Assembly: GCA_905194675.1 (NCBI GenBank)
Contig: CAJJTG010000014.1
Span: forward strand, 1 to 47,459
DNA from: an uncultured Collinsella sp.
GTDB taxonomy: Bacteria; Actinomycetota; Coriobacteriia; Coriobacteriales; Coriobacteriaceae
Reading direction: 5' to 3'
Length of the DNA stretch: 47,459 nt
The translations under genes were made by a program, and so were the position numbers. Below the pieces are notes generated by a model. The model was not told the origin of the DNA. It made no database searches and saw only the letters and a program-made list of their open reading frames with translations. Below are positions 6,131-15,344 of the stretch, piece after piece. The stretch's first letter is position 1, and the number at the start of each line of letters is the position of its first letter.

Positions 6131-7990
6131 CTACTCCTCGCCCTCGAGCTTTTCACTCGCCTCGAGCCACGCCATCTCCAGCTCGTCCATGGCGGCGTGG
6201 GCCTCGTCGATCTTTGCCTGCTGCTCGCCCAGCGCCGTGTAGTTGGTGGGATCGACCTGGGCCATGGCGGCCTCGGCCTCCTCCACGCGAGCGCGCTGCG
6301 TTTCCATCTTGCGCTCGAGCGAGCTCACCTCACGACGGAGCTTTTGGCGCTCGGCATTGGAAAGGCCGTTGGGCTGACCGCTCGACTTGGGCTTTTCGGC
6401 CGCAGCCGCCGCGGCACCGGTGTCGAACGTACCGGTCTTGGCGCTCGGTGCACCCACGGGCTCGCCCTCGGCGGTGGCGTTGCACAGGCGCAGGTACTGG
6501 TCGACGCCGCCGGGCATATGCGTCAGGTGGCCGTCGAGCAGCGCCCACTGCTGGTCGGTCACGCGCTCCATGAGGAAACGGTCGTGCGTCACCAGGATCA
6601 GCGTGCCCGGCCAGCCGTCGAGCAGGTCCTCGACAATCGCCAGCATATCGGTATCCAGGTCGTTGCCGGGCTCGTCCAGGATAAGCACGTTGGGCTCGTC
6701 CAGGATCGTCAGCAGCAGCGACAGGCGACGGCGCTGGCCGCCCGAAAGATCGCCGATGCGACTCCAGAGCTGCTGTGTCGTAAAGCCCAGGCGCTCGCAG
6801 AGCTTCTCGGGCGAAGTCTCCTTGCCGTCGATGACGTAGTACTTCTTATAGTTGCCGAGCACCTCGCGGATCGTGTCACCCATGTAGGGCTCGAGTTCCT
6901 CGAGCTGCTGCGACAGAACGCCAAAGCGCACCGTCTGGCCAATCTTCACACGGCCGCGCGTGGGCTCAATCTTGCCCTGGATCACGTCGAGCAAGGTCGA
7001 CTTGCCGGCGCCGTTCTCGCCCAACAGGCCATAGCGGTCGCCCGCGCCGATGAGCCAGGTCACATCGGTGAGCACCTGCTTGGGCGCACCATCGGTATCC
7101 GCATAGCCGGCATCCACGTCGATGACATCGATGACCTGCTTGCCTAGGCGGCTCACGGCAAGGCGCTTGAGCTCCAGCTCGTCACGCACGGGCGGTACGT
7201 CGGCGATCAGCTCGCGAGCAGCCTCAACGCGAAACTTGGGCTTGGTGGAACGCGCCTGGGCGCCGCGGCTTAGCCACGCGAGCTCCTTGCGCGCCATGTT
7301 GCGACGGCGCTCCTCGGTAACGGCGGCCATGCGGTCGCGCTCCACGCGCTGCAGGATATATGCCGAGTAGCCGCCCTCGAAGGGATCTACCTGGCCGTCG
7401 TGGACCTCCCACATGCTGGTGCAGACCTCGTCCAAGAACCAGCGGTCGTGCGTGACCACGAGCATGGCGCCCTGGCCGCGCTGCCAGCGGGCCTTTAAGT
7501 GACGCGCAAGCCAGTTGATGGTGCGCATGTCCAGGTGGTTGGTGGGCTCGTCGAGCATGAGCACATCGTAGTCGCCAATCAGCAGGCGCGCGAGGTCCAC
7601 GCGACGGCGCTGACCGCCCGAGAGCTCGCCCACCATGCCCTCCCAGGGCACATCGCTAATAAGACCGGCCAGAATCTGGCGCGTACGCGGGCTCGACGCC
7701 CACTCGTACTCAGGCGTGTCGCCCACAACGGCATGATGCACGGTATCGGTGTCGACAAGCTGGTCCTTTTGGCCGAGCAATCCGATCGTCGTGCCGCGGC
7801 GGTGCGTCACGCGGCCGTCGTCGGGTTCCAGCGTGCCGGCGAGTACACTCAGCAGCGTCGACTTGCCGTCGCCGTTTTTACCGACGATACCAATGCGGTC
7901 GCCCTCGCCCACGCCGAGCGTCACGCTATCGAAAATATGCTTGGTGGGAAACTCTAGGCTGATGGAATCGCATCCCAAAAGAATCGCCAT
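6131..7990 (-). CDS. ABC-F family ATPase (Uup-like, with C-terminal coiled coil)
   Basis: 619 residues from the ATG at 7990, which follows GAAGGAGCAGGGCAT; the frame is open further upstream but without family character. There are two ABC domains and no membrane segments. The first has Walker A GKNGDGKST, signature LSGGQRRR and Walker B DVLMLDEPTNHLD. The second has GENGAGKST, LSGGQRRRLSLLL and VLILDEPGNDLD. A roughly 80-residue charged linker separates them, as expected for ABC-F proteins that act on the ribosome. The C-terminus (about 540-619) is a coiled coil (QKLRREVSSLERKME...), as in Uup. The role is translation-associated or ribosome-protective. Subfamily is uncertain: an antibiotic-resistance type cannot be excluded from sequence alone. 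Confidence 0.88.
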   Translation of the reverse strand: MAILLGCDSISLEFPTKHIFDSVTLGVGEGDRIGIVGKNGDGKSTLLSVLAGTLEPDDGRVTHRRGTTIGLLGQKDQLVDTDTVHHAVVGDTPEYEWASSPRTRQILAGLISDVPWEGMVGELSGGQRRRVDLARLLIGDYDVLMLDEPTNHLDMRTINWLARHLKARWQRGQGAMLVVTHDRWFLDEVCTSMWEVHDGQVDPFEGGYSAYILQRVERDRMAAVTEERRRNMARKELAWLSRGAQARSTKPKFRVEAARELIADVPPVRDELELKRLAVSRLGKQVIDVIDVDAGYADTDGAPKQVLTDVTWLIGAGDRYGLLGENGAGKSTLLDVIQGKIEPTRGRVKIGQTVRFGVLSQQLEELEPYMGDTIREVLGNYKKYYVIDGKETSPEKLCERLGFTTQQLWSRIGDLSGGQRRRLSLLLTILDEPNVLILDEPGNDLDTDMLAIVEDLLDGWPGTLILVTHDRFLMERVTDQQWALLDGHLTHMPGGVDQYLRLCNATAEGEPVGAPSAKTGTFDTGAAAAAAEKPKSSGQPNGLSNAERQKLRREVSSLERKMETQRARVEEAEAAMAQVDPTNYTALGEQQAKIDEAHAAMDELEMAWLEASEKLEGEE

Positions 7991-8050
7991 ATGCCCTGCT
8001 CCTTCGTAGAAATTCAACGTTGTCCATGATAGCAGCGAGCCCCACCCCAA

Positions 8051-8085
8051 ACCACCACGAAGGTGCCTGTCCCCTTTGTGGTGGT
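8051..8085. repeat. Short palindromic intergenic repeat with GTCCCC loop
   Basis: ACCACCACGAA at 8051-8061 pairs with TTTGTGGTGGT at 8075-8085 (one G-T mismatch position) around a loop containing GTGCCTGTCCCC. It lies between the ABC-F gene and the pst terminator. The (G)TCCCC theme recurs at about 5330, 21817, 24921-24962 and 25070. Confidence 0.55.
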
Positions 8086-8102
8086 CGTTTCGGTCGCAGA
8101 GC

Positions 8103-8140
8103 AAAAAGGCGGGCCATCTCGCAAAAGAGATGACCCGCCT
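8103..8140 (-). terminator. Terminator of the pst operon
   Basis: On the minus strand AGGCGGGTCATCTC and GAGATGGCCCGCCT form a stem around TTTTGC and are followed by TTTTTGC. It lies 56 bp downstream of the pstB stop codon. Confidence 0.85.
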
Positions 8141-8195
8141 CTCCAATCAGTCCCGCGACAACCGTGGCCGCCGCGGGCCTCAAGCATGTCCCGGA

Positions 8196-9068
8196 CTAGG
8201 AGAACATACCGGTGAGGTAATCATTCAGCCGCTTATCCTTGGGCCGTTGGAAAATCTCGTCGGTCTCGTCGTACTCGACCATATCGCCCATGTAGAAGAA
8301 CGCCGTGCGGTTGGACACGCGCGACGCCTGCTCCATGTTGTGCGTCACGATGACGATGGCACGGTCGGCAACGATCGACGACATCAGGTCCTCGATCGCC
8401 AACGTCGAGATGGGGTCGAGCGCCGAGCAGGGCTCGTCGAACAGGATCACGTCGGGGTTGAGCGCCAGCGTGCGCGCAATGCACAGACGCTGCTGCTGAC
8501 CGCCCGAAAGCGCGTAGGCGCTCTTGTCCAGCTTGTCCTTGACCTCGTCCCACAGCGCCGCACCGCGCAAGCTCTCCTCGACCATGCGGTCGAGCTCGTC
8601 GCGGTCGGTGATGCCGTGGCGCTTGGGCGCAAACGTGATGTTGTCGCGAATGGACTTGCGGAACGGGTTGGGCTGCTGGAACACCATGCCAATGGACCGG
8701 CGCAGCTCGTAGGTGTTCTCGGTCTTGGTGTTCACGTTGCGGCCGCGGTAGTTGATCTCGCCCTCCACGCGACAGCCGCGAATTTCGCGATTCATTAGGT
8801 TGAGGCTGCGCAAGAAGGTCGACTTGCCGCAGCCCGAAGGCCCGATGAGCGCCGTGATCTCGCCCTTGTGAAAGTCGAGCGACGTATTGTGCAGCGCATG
8901 GTGATCGCCATAGTACACGTTGACGTCCTTGGTGGAGAGTACGACCTCGTCGCTCACGGCCTTGCCGCTCACACGCACGTGCTTTTCGCTTTGCCCCACG
9001 CTCGACAGAAAGTCCTGGGTCTCGGACGATGCCGCTTCGGTTGCGGGCGTTGTATTCATCTCGCTCAT
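8196..9068 (-). CDS. pstB: Phosphate ABC transporter, ATP-binding protein PstB
   Basis: 290 residues, with an N-terminal extension of about 40 residues compared with the usual 250-260. Core motifs: Walker A GPSGCGKST, the PstB-typical FQQPNPF, signature LSGGQQQRLCIARTLA, Walker B VILFDEPCSALDP and the switch VTHNMEQASRVS. It energizes phosphate uptake by PstC/PstA at the membrane. Its ATG overlaps the pstA stop codon by 4 bp, so translation is probably coupled. It is last in the operon; no phoU follows. A second in-frame ATG at 9059 is possible. Confidence 0.96.
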   Translation of the reverse strand: MSEMNTTPATEAASSETQDFLSSVGQSEKHVRVSGKAVSDEVVLSTKDVNVYYGDHHALHNTSLDFHKGEITALIGPSGCGKSTFLRSLNLMNREIRGCRVEGEINYRGRNVNTKTENTYELRRSIGMVFQQPNPFRKSIRDNITFAPKRHGITDRDELDRMVEESLRGAALWDEVKDKLDKSAYALSGGQQQRLCIARTLALNPDVILFDEPCSALDPISTLAIEDLMSSIVADRAIVIVTHNMEQASRVSNRTAFFYMGDMVEYDETDEIFQRPKDKRLNDYLTGMFS

Positions 9069-9991
9069 TCGGCCGTCATCCTCCTTGCCAGTTGCTTGCC
9101 CACGATACGGGCGATTACGTTAAACAGCAGCACGCAAATCATCAGCAGCGCCGCGGTACCCCAAACGATCTGCTGGGCCTCGGGGCTGCCCTCGCCATAG
9201 ATCTTGTAGATGTGCACGGCGAGCGACTCACCGGGACGGAACACGTTCCAGGCGCAGGTGGGGCTCGACAGGTTAAAGCTCAAGAAGTTCAGACGCACCG
9301 GCGAGCTCATGCCCGAGGTAAAGAGCAGCGCCGCGGCCTCGCCAAACACACGGCCGGCCGAAAGCACGATACCGGTCACGATGGCGGGCATGGCCTCGGG
9401 AATCAGGATGTGCAGCGTAGCCTCCCAGCGAGTAAGACCCATGGCCAGGCATGCATCGCGCTGGGCCTGCGGCACGTCCTCGAGCGCCTGCTGGATCACG
9501 CGCACCAGGATGGGAATGTTAAACATGGTGAGCGCGACGGCGCCGGAAATGATGGAGTACTTCCAGCCCAGCTGCACCGAGAACACCAGGAAGCCGAACA
9601 TGCCCACGACGATGGAAGGCAGCGAGGACAGCGTCTCGATGGCGGTCGAGGCGATGTCGCGAATAGGCCCATCGGGCGCGTACTCAACCAAAAAGACCGC
9701 GCCGCCCAGGCTGATGGGCACCGAGATACCTAAGGTGATCAGCAGCAGATAGAACGAGTCGAACAGCTGATAAAGCACGCCGCCCTGGGTTCCGTTGGCG
9801 CGCGACGGCTGCGTGAGAAAGCCTGGTTGGAACAGCGTCGAGATGCCCTCGAACAGGATGTAGGCCACCATGGAGACGACGATGAGTATGACGATGGCGA
9901 CGATTGCCGTCAGCACGCCCGTGGCGATGCGGTCTTGCTTTTGGACACGCCCGAGTCTCGCCTCGTCGATATGGATGCGCGTGCTAGCCAC
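9065..9991 (-). CDS. pstA: Phosphate ABC transporter, permease PstA
   Basis: 308 residues from a GTG start (MASTRIH) preceded by GAAGG and overlapping the pstC end by 8 bp. There are six likely membrane segments, the first at about 25-47 (VLTAIVAIVILIVVSMVAYI). The EAA-type cytoplasmic loop reads DVPQAQRDACLAMGLTRWEA, with the characteristic A-x-G-x-T-R-W-x-A that docks PstB. It forms the channel with PstC. Confidence 0.95.
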   Translation of the reverse strand: MASTRIHIDEARLGRVQKQDRIATGVLTAIVAIVILIVVSMVAYILFEGISTLFQPGFLTQPSRANGTQGGVLYQLFDSFYLLLITLGISVPISLGGAVFLVEYAPDGPIRDIASTAIETLSSLPSIVVGMFGFLVFSVQLGWKYSIISGAVALTMFNIPILVRVIQQALEDVPQAQRDACLAMGLTRWEATLHILIPEAMPAIVTGIVLSAGRVFGEAAALLFTSGMSSPVRLNFLSFNLSSPTCAWNVFRPGESLAVHIYKIYGEGSPEAQQIVWGTAALLMICVLLFNVIARIVGKQLARRMTAE

Positions 9992-10892
9992 GAGCCTTCG
10001 CCCCCTTGCGGCCGATAAGGTGGATGATCAGGATAAAGATGAGACTCATGCCCATCAGCAGCAGGCCGAGCGCCCACAGAACGTCGTCCTGGGCCGAGCC
10101 CTCGGCATAGACCGCCATAGACGTGGTGAGCGTGGTGGTGATGGTGGATGCCGGCGACAGCAGCGACATCGGCATGGCCTCGATACCGCCGATAACCATG
10201 CGCACGGCAAGCGTCTCGCCAAAGGCGCGGGTCATACCCAGGATGACCGCGGTCATGAGCGACGGCATGGCGCTCTTGAGCACCACGTGCCAGATGGTCT
10301 GCCAGCGGGTGTAGCCCAGCGCGAGCGAGCCCTGACGGTAGCTGTCGGGCACGGCGCGCAGACCATCGACCGAAAGCGTAGTCATCGTCGGCAGAATCAT
10401 GACGGCCAGCACGATGGCGCCGGGCAAGATGCCCAGGCCCGTGCTCACGTGGAAAACGCTCTTCATAAGGCCGACGACCACGTGAAAGCCGATCAGGCCA
10501 AAGACGACCGAGGGAATGCCGGTCAAAAGCTCAATAAGCGGCTGAAAGACCTTGGAGCCAAACTTAGGCTGGATCTCGACCGCAAAGATGGCGGAGCCGA
10601 TGGCGATGGGCAGCGCGATGAGCGTGGAGAGCACCATGACCGCAAACGAGGTGACGATCAGGGGCAGGGCGCCGGTGTAGGGCAGGCCGTTTTCGGCTGT
10701 GTTGGCCAGGTCCCACTTGGTGCCGGCAAAGAACTCGACGACTGAGACGCCGTCCTTGACAAAAGCCGAGAGGCCCTTTTGGGCGACCATAAAGATGAGC
10801 GCGGCAACGACAAGCGTCACGAGCGCTACGCACGCACCCGTGACGCCCAGGCCCACGTTCTCAAGGTCGCGCTTTGGCAGCTGTTTTGCCAT
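9984..10892 (-). CDS. pstC: Phosphate ABC transporter, permease PstC
   Basis: 302 residues, with an ATG after GGAAAGGTTTGCA. Six membrane segments are likely. The loop AVPDSYRQGSLALGYTRWQT is the PstC form of the EAA motif, and SAIFAVEIQPKFGSKVFQPLIE is typical of PstC. It overlaps pstA by 8 bp and follows pstS by 24 bp. Confidence 0.95.
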   Translation of the reverse strand: MAKQLPKRDLENVGLGVTGACVALVTLVVAALIFMVAQKGLSAFVKDGVSVVEFFAGTKWDLANTAENGLPYTGALPLIVTSFAVMVLSTLIALPIAIGSAIFAVEIQPKFGSKVFQPLIELLTGIPSVVFGLIGFHVVVGLMKSVFHVSTGLGILPGAIVLAVMILPTMTTLSVDGLRAVPDSYRQGSLALGYTRWQTIWHVVLKSAMPSLMTAVILGMTRAFGETLAVRMVIGGIEAMPMSLLSPASTITTTLTTSMAVYAEGSAQDDVLWALGLLLMGMSLIFILIIHLIGRKGAKARG

Positions 10893-10916
10893 TGCAAACC
10901 TTTCCGGGGCGGTTAT

Positions 10917-11855
10917 TTATTTAGAGGAGACCTTGCCGCTGGCGTCCTTGACGACCTTCATGGCAAAGACGGGAATGAAGCCCTGCTCCTCGACGAGCTT
11001 GCCCTGGACGTCGTCGGAGAGCATGAGCTCCAGGAAGGCCTTGGTGGCCTCGTCGGCGTCCTTTGCGCAGTACATGTGCTCGGTAGCCCAGATCTTGAAG
11101 GAGTCGTCGGTGACGTTTGCGCTCTTGGGCTCGACGCCCTCGACCTTGATGGCGTTGAACTTGGAGTCATCGAAGTGCGAGAAGTCGAGGTACGAGATGG
11201 CGTTGTCGGTGCTGCCCATCTGAGTCTGGACATCGCCGGACTTGTCGAGCTCGGCGGCGCCCTTAAAGTCGACGGCCTCGTCGCCAAAGACGGCGGCCTC
11301 GAAGGTGGCGCGGGTGCCGGAGCCGGCCTTGCGGTTGAGGACGACGATGGTAGCGTCGTCACCGCCGACCTCCTTCCAGTTGGTGATCTGGCCGGAGAAG
11401 ATGCCCTTGAGCTGCTCGAGGGACAGGTCGTCGACCTTCACGTTCTTGGAGACGACGGGACCCATGCCCACGACGGCAACCTCGTGGTCGACGAGGTTCT
11501 TGACCTGATCGGCCTCGAGCTTAGTCTCGGCGAAGACGTCGGAGTTACCGATGGTAACGGTGCCGGCGGCGACAGCGGTCAGGCCCTTGCCCGAACCGTT
11601 GCCCGAACCGGAGACGGAGACGTCGGGGTTGGCATCCATGAACTTCTCGGCAGCGGCCTCGACGAGAGCCTGGAACGAAGAGGCGCCGTCGTAGGTCACC
11701 TCGCCGGAGACGGACTCGGCAGCGGCGGCGCTACCCTTGTCGGCGGCGTCGGATGCACCGGAGACGCCACAACCAACGAGACCGAGACCGACGATGCTGG
11801 CAAGACCACCAGCGAGGCCGAGGAACTGACGACGAGAATAAGCCTGATCGAGCAT
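10917..11855 (-). CDS. pstS: Phosphate-binding lipoprotein PstS
   Basis: 312 residues from the ATG at 11855, which follows AAAGGAAGATC. The N-terminus, YSRRQFLGLAGG...GLGLVGCG, contains a twin-arginine-like SRRQFL motif and a lipobox ending at Cys (about residue 29), so export as a lipid-anchored protein, perhaps through Tat, is likely. The mature part has PstS motifs: GSGNGSGKGL near the start, and KAGSGTRATFE for phosphate contact. It captures phosphate outside the cell for PstCA. It is first in the operon. The frame is open for 30 residues upstream but without signal-peptide logic. Confidence 0.93.
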   Translation of the reverse strand: MLDQAYSRRQFLGLAGGLASIVGLGLVGCGVSGASDAADKGSAAAAESVSGEVTYDGASSFQALVEAAAEKFMDANPDVSVSGSGNGSGKGLTAVAAGTVTIGNSDVFAETKLEADQVKNLVDHEVAVVGMGPVVSKNVKVDDLSLEQLKGIFSGQITNWKEVGGDDATIVVLNRKAGSGTRATFEAAVFGDEAVDFKGAAELDKSGDVQTQMGSTDNAISYLDFSHFDDSKFNAIKVEGVEPKSANVTDDSFKIWATEHMYCAKDADEATKAFLELMLSDDVQGKLVEEQGFIPVFAMKVVKDASGKVSSK

Positions 11856-12058
11856 GATCTTCCTTTCATACATGCGACTCGCGGGCACCCTGCCCGCTTT
11901 GCTGTATGGAAAGATACGTTCCCGACCAGGCAACGCCCGCGCCAACTGCTGTTTCTTACGGGCATTTGATAGACCCTTACCGCAAGTGCGGCCCAGCCTT
12001 TACAAACGAATAACAATCCAGCGTCGAACATGGCACACCTTTTACACCAATGAAAACG
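11856..12058. other. pst operon upstream region
   Basis: About 200 bp with no gene. On the minus strand a GCGGGC-AGGGT-GCCCGC hairpin (11881-11897) lies in the probable pstS leader. I found no clear Pho box or strong promoter pair. Confidence 0.3.
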
Positions 12059-12127
12059 AAGTTGCGGTGAAATAGTTCCTGTTTGGCCATCAGGCAGCCT
12101 CTTTTAGGAACTATTCCACCGCAACTT
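12059..12127. repeat. Palindromic intergenic element, copy 1 (TTGCGGTGGAATAG family)
   Basis: Arms 12059-12080 and 12106-12127 (22 bp) are reverse complements with one mismatch. Read on the minus strand, the stem is followed by TTCGTTTTC, so it could also terminate the dipeptidase operon. Related elements lie at 15358-15423 and 18748-18813. Confidence 0.75.
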
Positions 12128-12174
12128 AAAAAGCCCGGACGAAAGGGGTGCTAAGTTGTTAAAACGCCGCAGCC

Positions 12175-13611
12175 TTAAAGCTCAAGCTCGTTCAAACGTA
12201 AGATCGCCACGATGTAAATCTTGAGCGCCTGCTTGAGCTGTTCCTCGTTGGCGCACTCATTGGGGCCGTGCATCTGGCCGCCCCACGCGGGCAGTTCCAG
12301 GCCGGTCTCCTCGGGGCCAAACGACACGGCGCGGGCAAAGTTGCGCGCGTACGTGCCGCCGCCCATGGCAAAGGGCTCAGCATGCTTGCCCGTAAACTCG
12401 TTATAGGTATCGATAAGCGCCTTCACGGCCGGATCATCGGCAGAGACCGAGAACGGCACCTTGGCACGGCCCACACGGCACGTCACGCCAAAGCGACCCA
12501 CGAGTGGCTCGAGCTGCTCGCGGATGGTATCGGCGCTCGTGCTGTCGGGGAAACGCACGTCAATGACCTGCTCAATGTGGCCATCCGCCACGCGAATGAC
12601 GCCGGGGTTGCAGGTGAGCGGGCCAAACGCCGGACTCGTCGCGTCGATACCCAGGCCGCGGCCATAGGCATCCGCGTGCACAAAGGCCAAGAACTTGACG
12701 AACTCGTGCTCGGCAGGCGTCAGCAGGCGCTCGTCACGGGCACCAAACGCGTCCTCGGCCTCGCGCAGATATGACACGATCAGGCCGACGGCATTGATCG
12801 TTCCATCGGGCATCGAGGCATGACCGCCAATGCCGTGGGCAAAAATCTGCGCATGGCCGTTATCGAGCGTCGTAATCTCCAGGCGGTCGGCATTCTCAAC
12901 GGGTGCCGGCAGTTCATCGGCGGCAATCGCGAGCTCACAGATAGACTGCGACGGAATGGCGTTGCTCGCCTCGGCACCGCTCCACGATACGATGCGCCCG
13001 CCGTCGATCTTGGAGCTCACAAACGTCGCCCCAAACTGGCCCTTCTCGGCATTACAAACCGGGAACTCGGCATCGGGCGTAAACAGAAAGTCGGGGTTCG
13101 CGTGGTTCTCCAGATAATGGTGAACGTCGGACATGCCCACTTCCTCATCGCAGCCCAGCAGTGCGCGGAAGGTGTAGCGCGGAACAATGCCGTGCTTGAG
13201 CAGATAGGCGCCGGCGTAGAGCGACAGCACCGCCGGACCCTTGTCGTCGATAACGCCGCGGCCGAGCAGCCAGCCCTCGCGACGCTCCATCGCAAACGGG
13301 TCGGTGTTCCAGCCCGGGCCGGCGGGCACCACGTCCACGTGGCAGATGGTCGCGAGCTGCTTGTCGCCGCGGCCAGGAATATCGGCAATGCCCACATAGC
13401 CCTCGTCGTCGCTCGTCTGATAGCCAAGCTTCTGCGCGATGCCGAGCGCACAGTCGAGCGCGTCACGGACCGGGCGGCCAAACGGCGCGCCGGGCTCTGC
13501 ATCGGCAGAAACTGCCACGGACGGATAGCTCACCAGCTGCTCGATATCGGCGACGACATCTTCCCAGACCTCGTCGACATACTCGGCGACGCTCTGCTCC
13601 ACCTGATTCAT
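12175..13611 (-). CDS. M20-family dipeptidase (PepV / Sapep-like)
   Basis: 478 residues from the ATG at 13611, which follows AAGGAGGTCGTCC; length matches PepV-type dipeptidases (about 470). Zinc and catalytic motifs: CHVDVVPAG (His ligand and catalytic Asp), GRGVIDDKGP (bridging Asp), GCDEEVGMSD (catalytic Glu pair), TPDAEFPV, and a C-terminal AMGGGTYARNF and GPNECANEEQ (NE in place of the usual HxxDE type). It should cleave dipeptides or other small acylated amino acids in the cytosol. It lies 54 bp after a HAD phosphatase gene on the same strand. Confidence 0.93.
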   Translation of the reverse strand: MNQVEQSVAEYVDEVWEDVVADIEQLVSYPSVAVSADAEPGAPFGRPVRDALDCALGIAQKLGYQTSDDEGYVGIADIPGRGDKQLATICHVDVVPAGPGWNTDPFAMERREGWLLGRGVIDDKGPAVLSLYAGAYLLKHGIVPRYTFRALLGCDEEVGMSDVHHYLENHANPDFLFTPDAEFPVCNAEKGQFGATFVSSKIDGGRIVSWSGAEASNAIPSQSICELAIAADELPAPVENADRLEITTLDNGHAQIFAHGIGGHASMPDGTINAVGLIVSYLREAEDAFGARDERLLTPAEHEFVKFLAFVHADAYGRGLGIDATSPAFGPLTCNPGVIRVADGHIEQVIDVRFPDSTSADTIREQLEPLVGRFGVTCRVGRAKVPFSVSADDPAVKALIDTYNEFTGKHAEPFAMGGGTYARNFARAVSFGPEETGLELPAWGGQMHGPNECANEEQLKQALKIYIVAILRLNELEL

Positions 13612-13665
13612 GGACGACCTCCTTACCAATGAGCGGCGAGCGCGCTCGCCCCTCACATCACGTCA

Positions 13666-14328
13666 TTAGATAGCGAAAAGTTTAGCAAGCTCGGCCACCG
13701 AGTGCACCACCGCATCGGCACCCGCCGCCTCGTGCTCGCCCGGCGCCGCCGCGCCCGAATAGATGCCGATGCACGGCACGCCCATCGCGTGCGCGCCCTC
13801 CACATCGTTAAAGCGATCGCCGATCATCACGGCATCGTCGGCCGTCGCGCCGAGCGCCGCCAGGGCATCGCGGACCGAATCGGCCTTGGTCTCGCGTCCC
13901 TGCGGCGGATTCATGCCAATCACCGCCTCAAACTGAGAGAGCCCGAGCTCACGCACCATGTCGATGCACTTGGCCTCCATGCGCGACGTCGCCACGGCCA
14001 TACGTTTACCCCGGGCGGCTAACCCATCCAGCAGCACGGGGATCCCATCGAACACGGGGTACTCCTCCGGTCCCAGCTCATCAAAAAAAGCGCGGTACTC
14101 GTCGGCCACCACAAGCGACTCCTCGCGGGAAAAACCGTAAAAGTCGTGAAAGCTCTTCCACAGGGGCGGCCCGATCATGCGGCGCAGGTCACCCATCTGC
14201 GCCTCAGAAAACCCGCGCGCAGCCAGCGCCTTGCGCGTCGAGGTCATCACCGCCCGGCCCGTATCTGCCACCGTGCCGTCGAAATCGAACAGCACGACCG
14301 GCCGCCTGCATATCTCCAGTGCCTCCAT
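13666..14328 (-). CDS. HAD-superfamily phosphatase, phosphoglycolate phosphatase-like
   Basis: About 220 residues. The start is chosen at 14328 (MEALEICRR), 6 bp after GGAAGAGGA; ATGs at 14334 and 14361 are alternatives. Motifs are FDFDGTVADT (motif I), ATSRMEAK (motif II/III region) and MIGDRFNDVEGA (motif IV). The helical cap after motif I (RKALAARGFSE...) is the C1 cap of Gph/PGMB-like enzymes. It probably hydrolyses a small phosphomonoester, and is co-transcribed with the dipeptidase. Confidence 0.88.
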   Translation of the reverse strand: MEALEICRRPVVLFDFDGTVADTGRAVMTSTRKALAARGFSEAQMGDLRRMIGPPLWKSFHDFYGFSREESLVVADEYRAFFDELGPEEYPVFDGIPVLLDGLAARGKRMAVATSRMEAKCIDMVRELGLSQFEAVIGMNPPQGRETKADSVRDALAALGATADDAVMIGDRFNDVEGAHAMGVPCIGIYSGAAAPGEHEAAGADAVVHSVAELAKLFAI

Positions 14329-14483
14329 CGGCATTCCTCTTCCCCAGTTGACGATTTCCACACCGACACTTCAAACTGTTGACTATTCAACAATTGAACC
14401 TAGTAATGTGGAACGACTCTACTATACTTGTCGCACTTTGCTCTCAGAAGGCGGCGCGCAGCGCCCCAACGAAAGGTGCAATT

Positions 14484-15344
14484 ATGTCTTTTGCCATCAT
14501 AACCGACTCCACGTCGGACATCTCCCCCACCCGCGCCCAAGAGCTCGGCATTTACGTGATTCCGCTGCATGTGATTATCGAGGGCGAGGACCTGCTCGAC
14601 CAGGTGCAGATTACCGCCCAGGAGTACGTCGCGCGCATGGCCGGTTCCGAGCAACTGCCGCACACCTCGCAGCCGAGCGCCGGCGAGTTCAAGGCACTCT
14701 TTGACCGCGTGCTCGCCGACGGCCACGATAGCGCCATCTTCATCTCGCTGTGCAGCGAGTGGTCCGCCTGCTATGCCAACGCCAGCCTGACGGCCGAAAC
14801 GCACGAGCTCGACGTGCGCTGCATCGACTCGCGCACCGGCTCGGGTGCTGAGGGCCTGCTGGTGGAGTACGCGCTGGCCATGCGCGAGGACGGCCGCAGC
14901 CTGGACGAGACCGAGGCGCAGATCCGCGCGACCCTGCCCGACGCCCACCTGCTGCTGATTCCCCGCACACTCGAGAACCTCGTTAAGAACGGCCGCGCGC
15001 CCAAGCTCGCCGGCCAGCTCACGCAGATGCTCAACATTCGCCTGGCCGTTTCGCCGGAATGGAAATCGGGCGAGATCAAGGCCATCAAGAAAGGCCGCGG
15101 CGCCAAACGCATCGTCGCCAACACCATGGCCGATTGCCTCGCATTTTTGACCGAGCATCCGGGCTCCAGCGTGCGCGTGCTCACGACCGGCGCCGCCGAG
15201 GAGCAGAAGCTCGTCAGTCAAGCGCTCGCAGGCCAGGACTACGTGGACGCCGGCACCGGCCCCATCGGCTGCACCATCGCCACCCACGTAGGCGTCGACG
15301 CCATCGCCATCAGCTACTGCCCTCGTTACCAGCCCATCCACTAG
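14484..15344 (+). CDS. DegV-family fatty-acid-binding protein (FakB-like)
   Basis: 286 residues from the ATG at 14484, 7 bp after GAAAGG. DegV features: ITDSTSDIS near the N-terminus, HTSQPSAGEF (the T-S-Q-x-S lipid-carboxylate contact), RTLENLVKNGRAPKLAGQL and a C-terminal IATHVGVDAIAISY. DegV/FakB proteins hold a fatty acid that FakA phosphorylates for phospholipid synthesis. No fakA is adjacent. A second DegV gene lies at 32664-33554, so this strain has at least two. Transcribed divergently from the HAD/dipeptidase pair. Confidence 0.92.
   Translation: MSFAIITDSTSDISPTRAQELGIYVIPLHVIIEGEDLLDQVQITAQEYVARMAGSEQLPHTSQPSAGEFKALFDRVLADGHDSAIFISLCSEWSACYANASLTAETHELDVRCIDSRTGSGAEGLLVEYALAMREDGRSLDETEAQIRATLPDAHLLLIPRTLENLVKNGRAPKLAGQLTQMLNIRLAVSPEWKSGEIKAIKKGRGAKRIVANTMADCLAFLTEHPGSSVRVLTTGAAEEQKLVSQALAGQDYVDAGTGPIGCTIATHVGVDAIAISYCPRYQPIH

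Noticed and set aside
5369..7147. 592-residue open frame on the plus strand
   Set aside because: Antisense shadow of the HAD and ABC-F genes; His/Arg/Val/Leu-rich composition typical of reverse frames in GC-rich DNA.
11856..12058. PhoB-type Pho box before pstS
   Set aside because: No repeated CTGTCAT-like heptamers at 11-bp spacing could be found.
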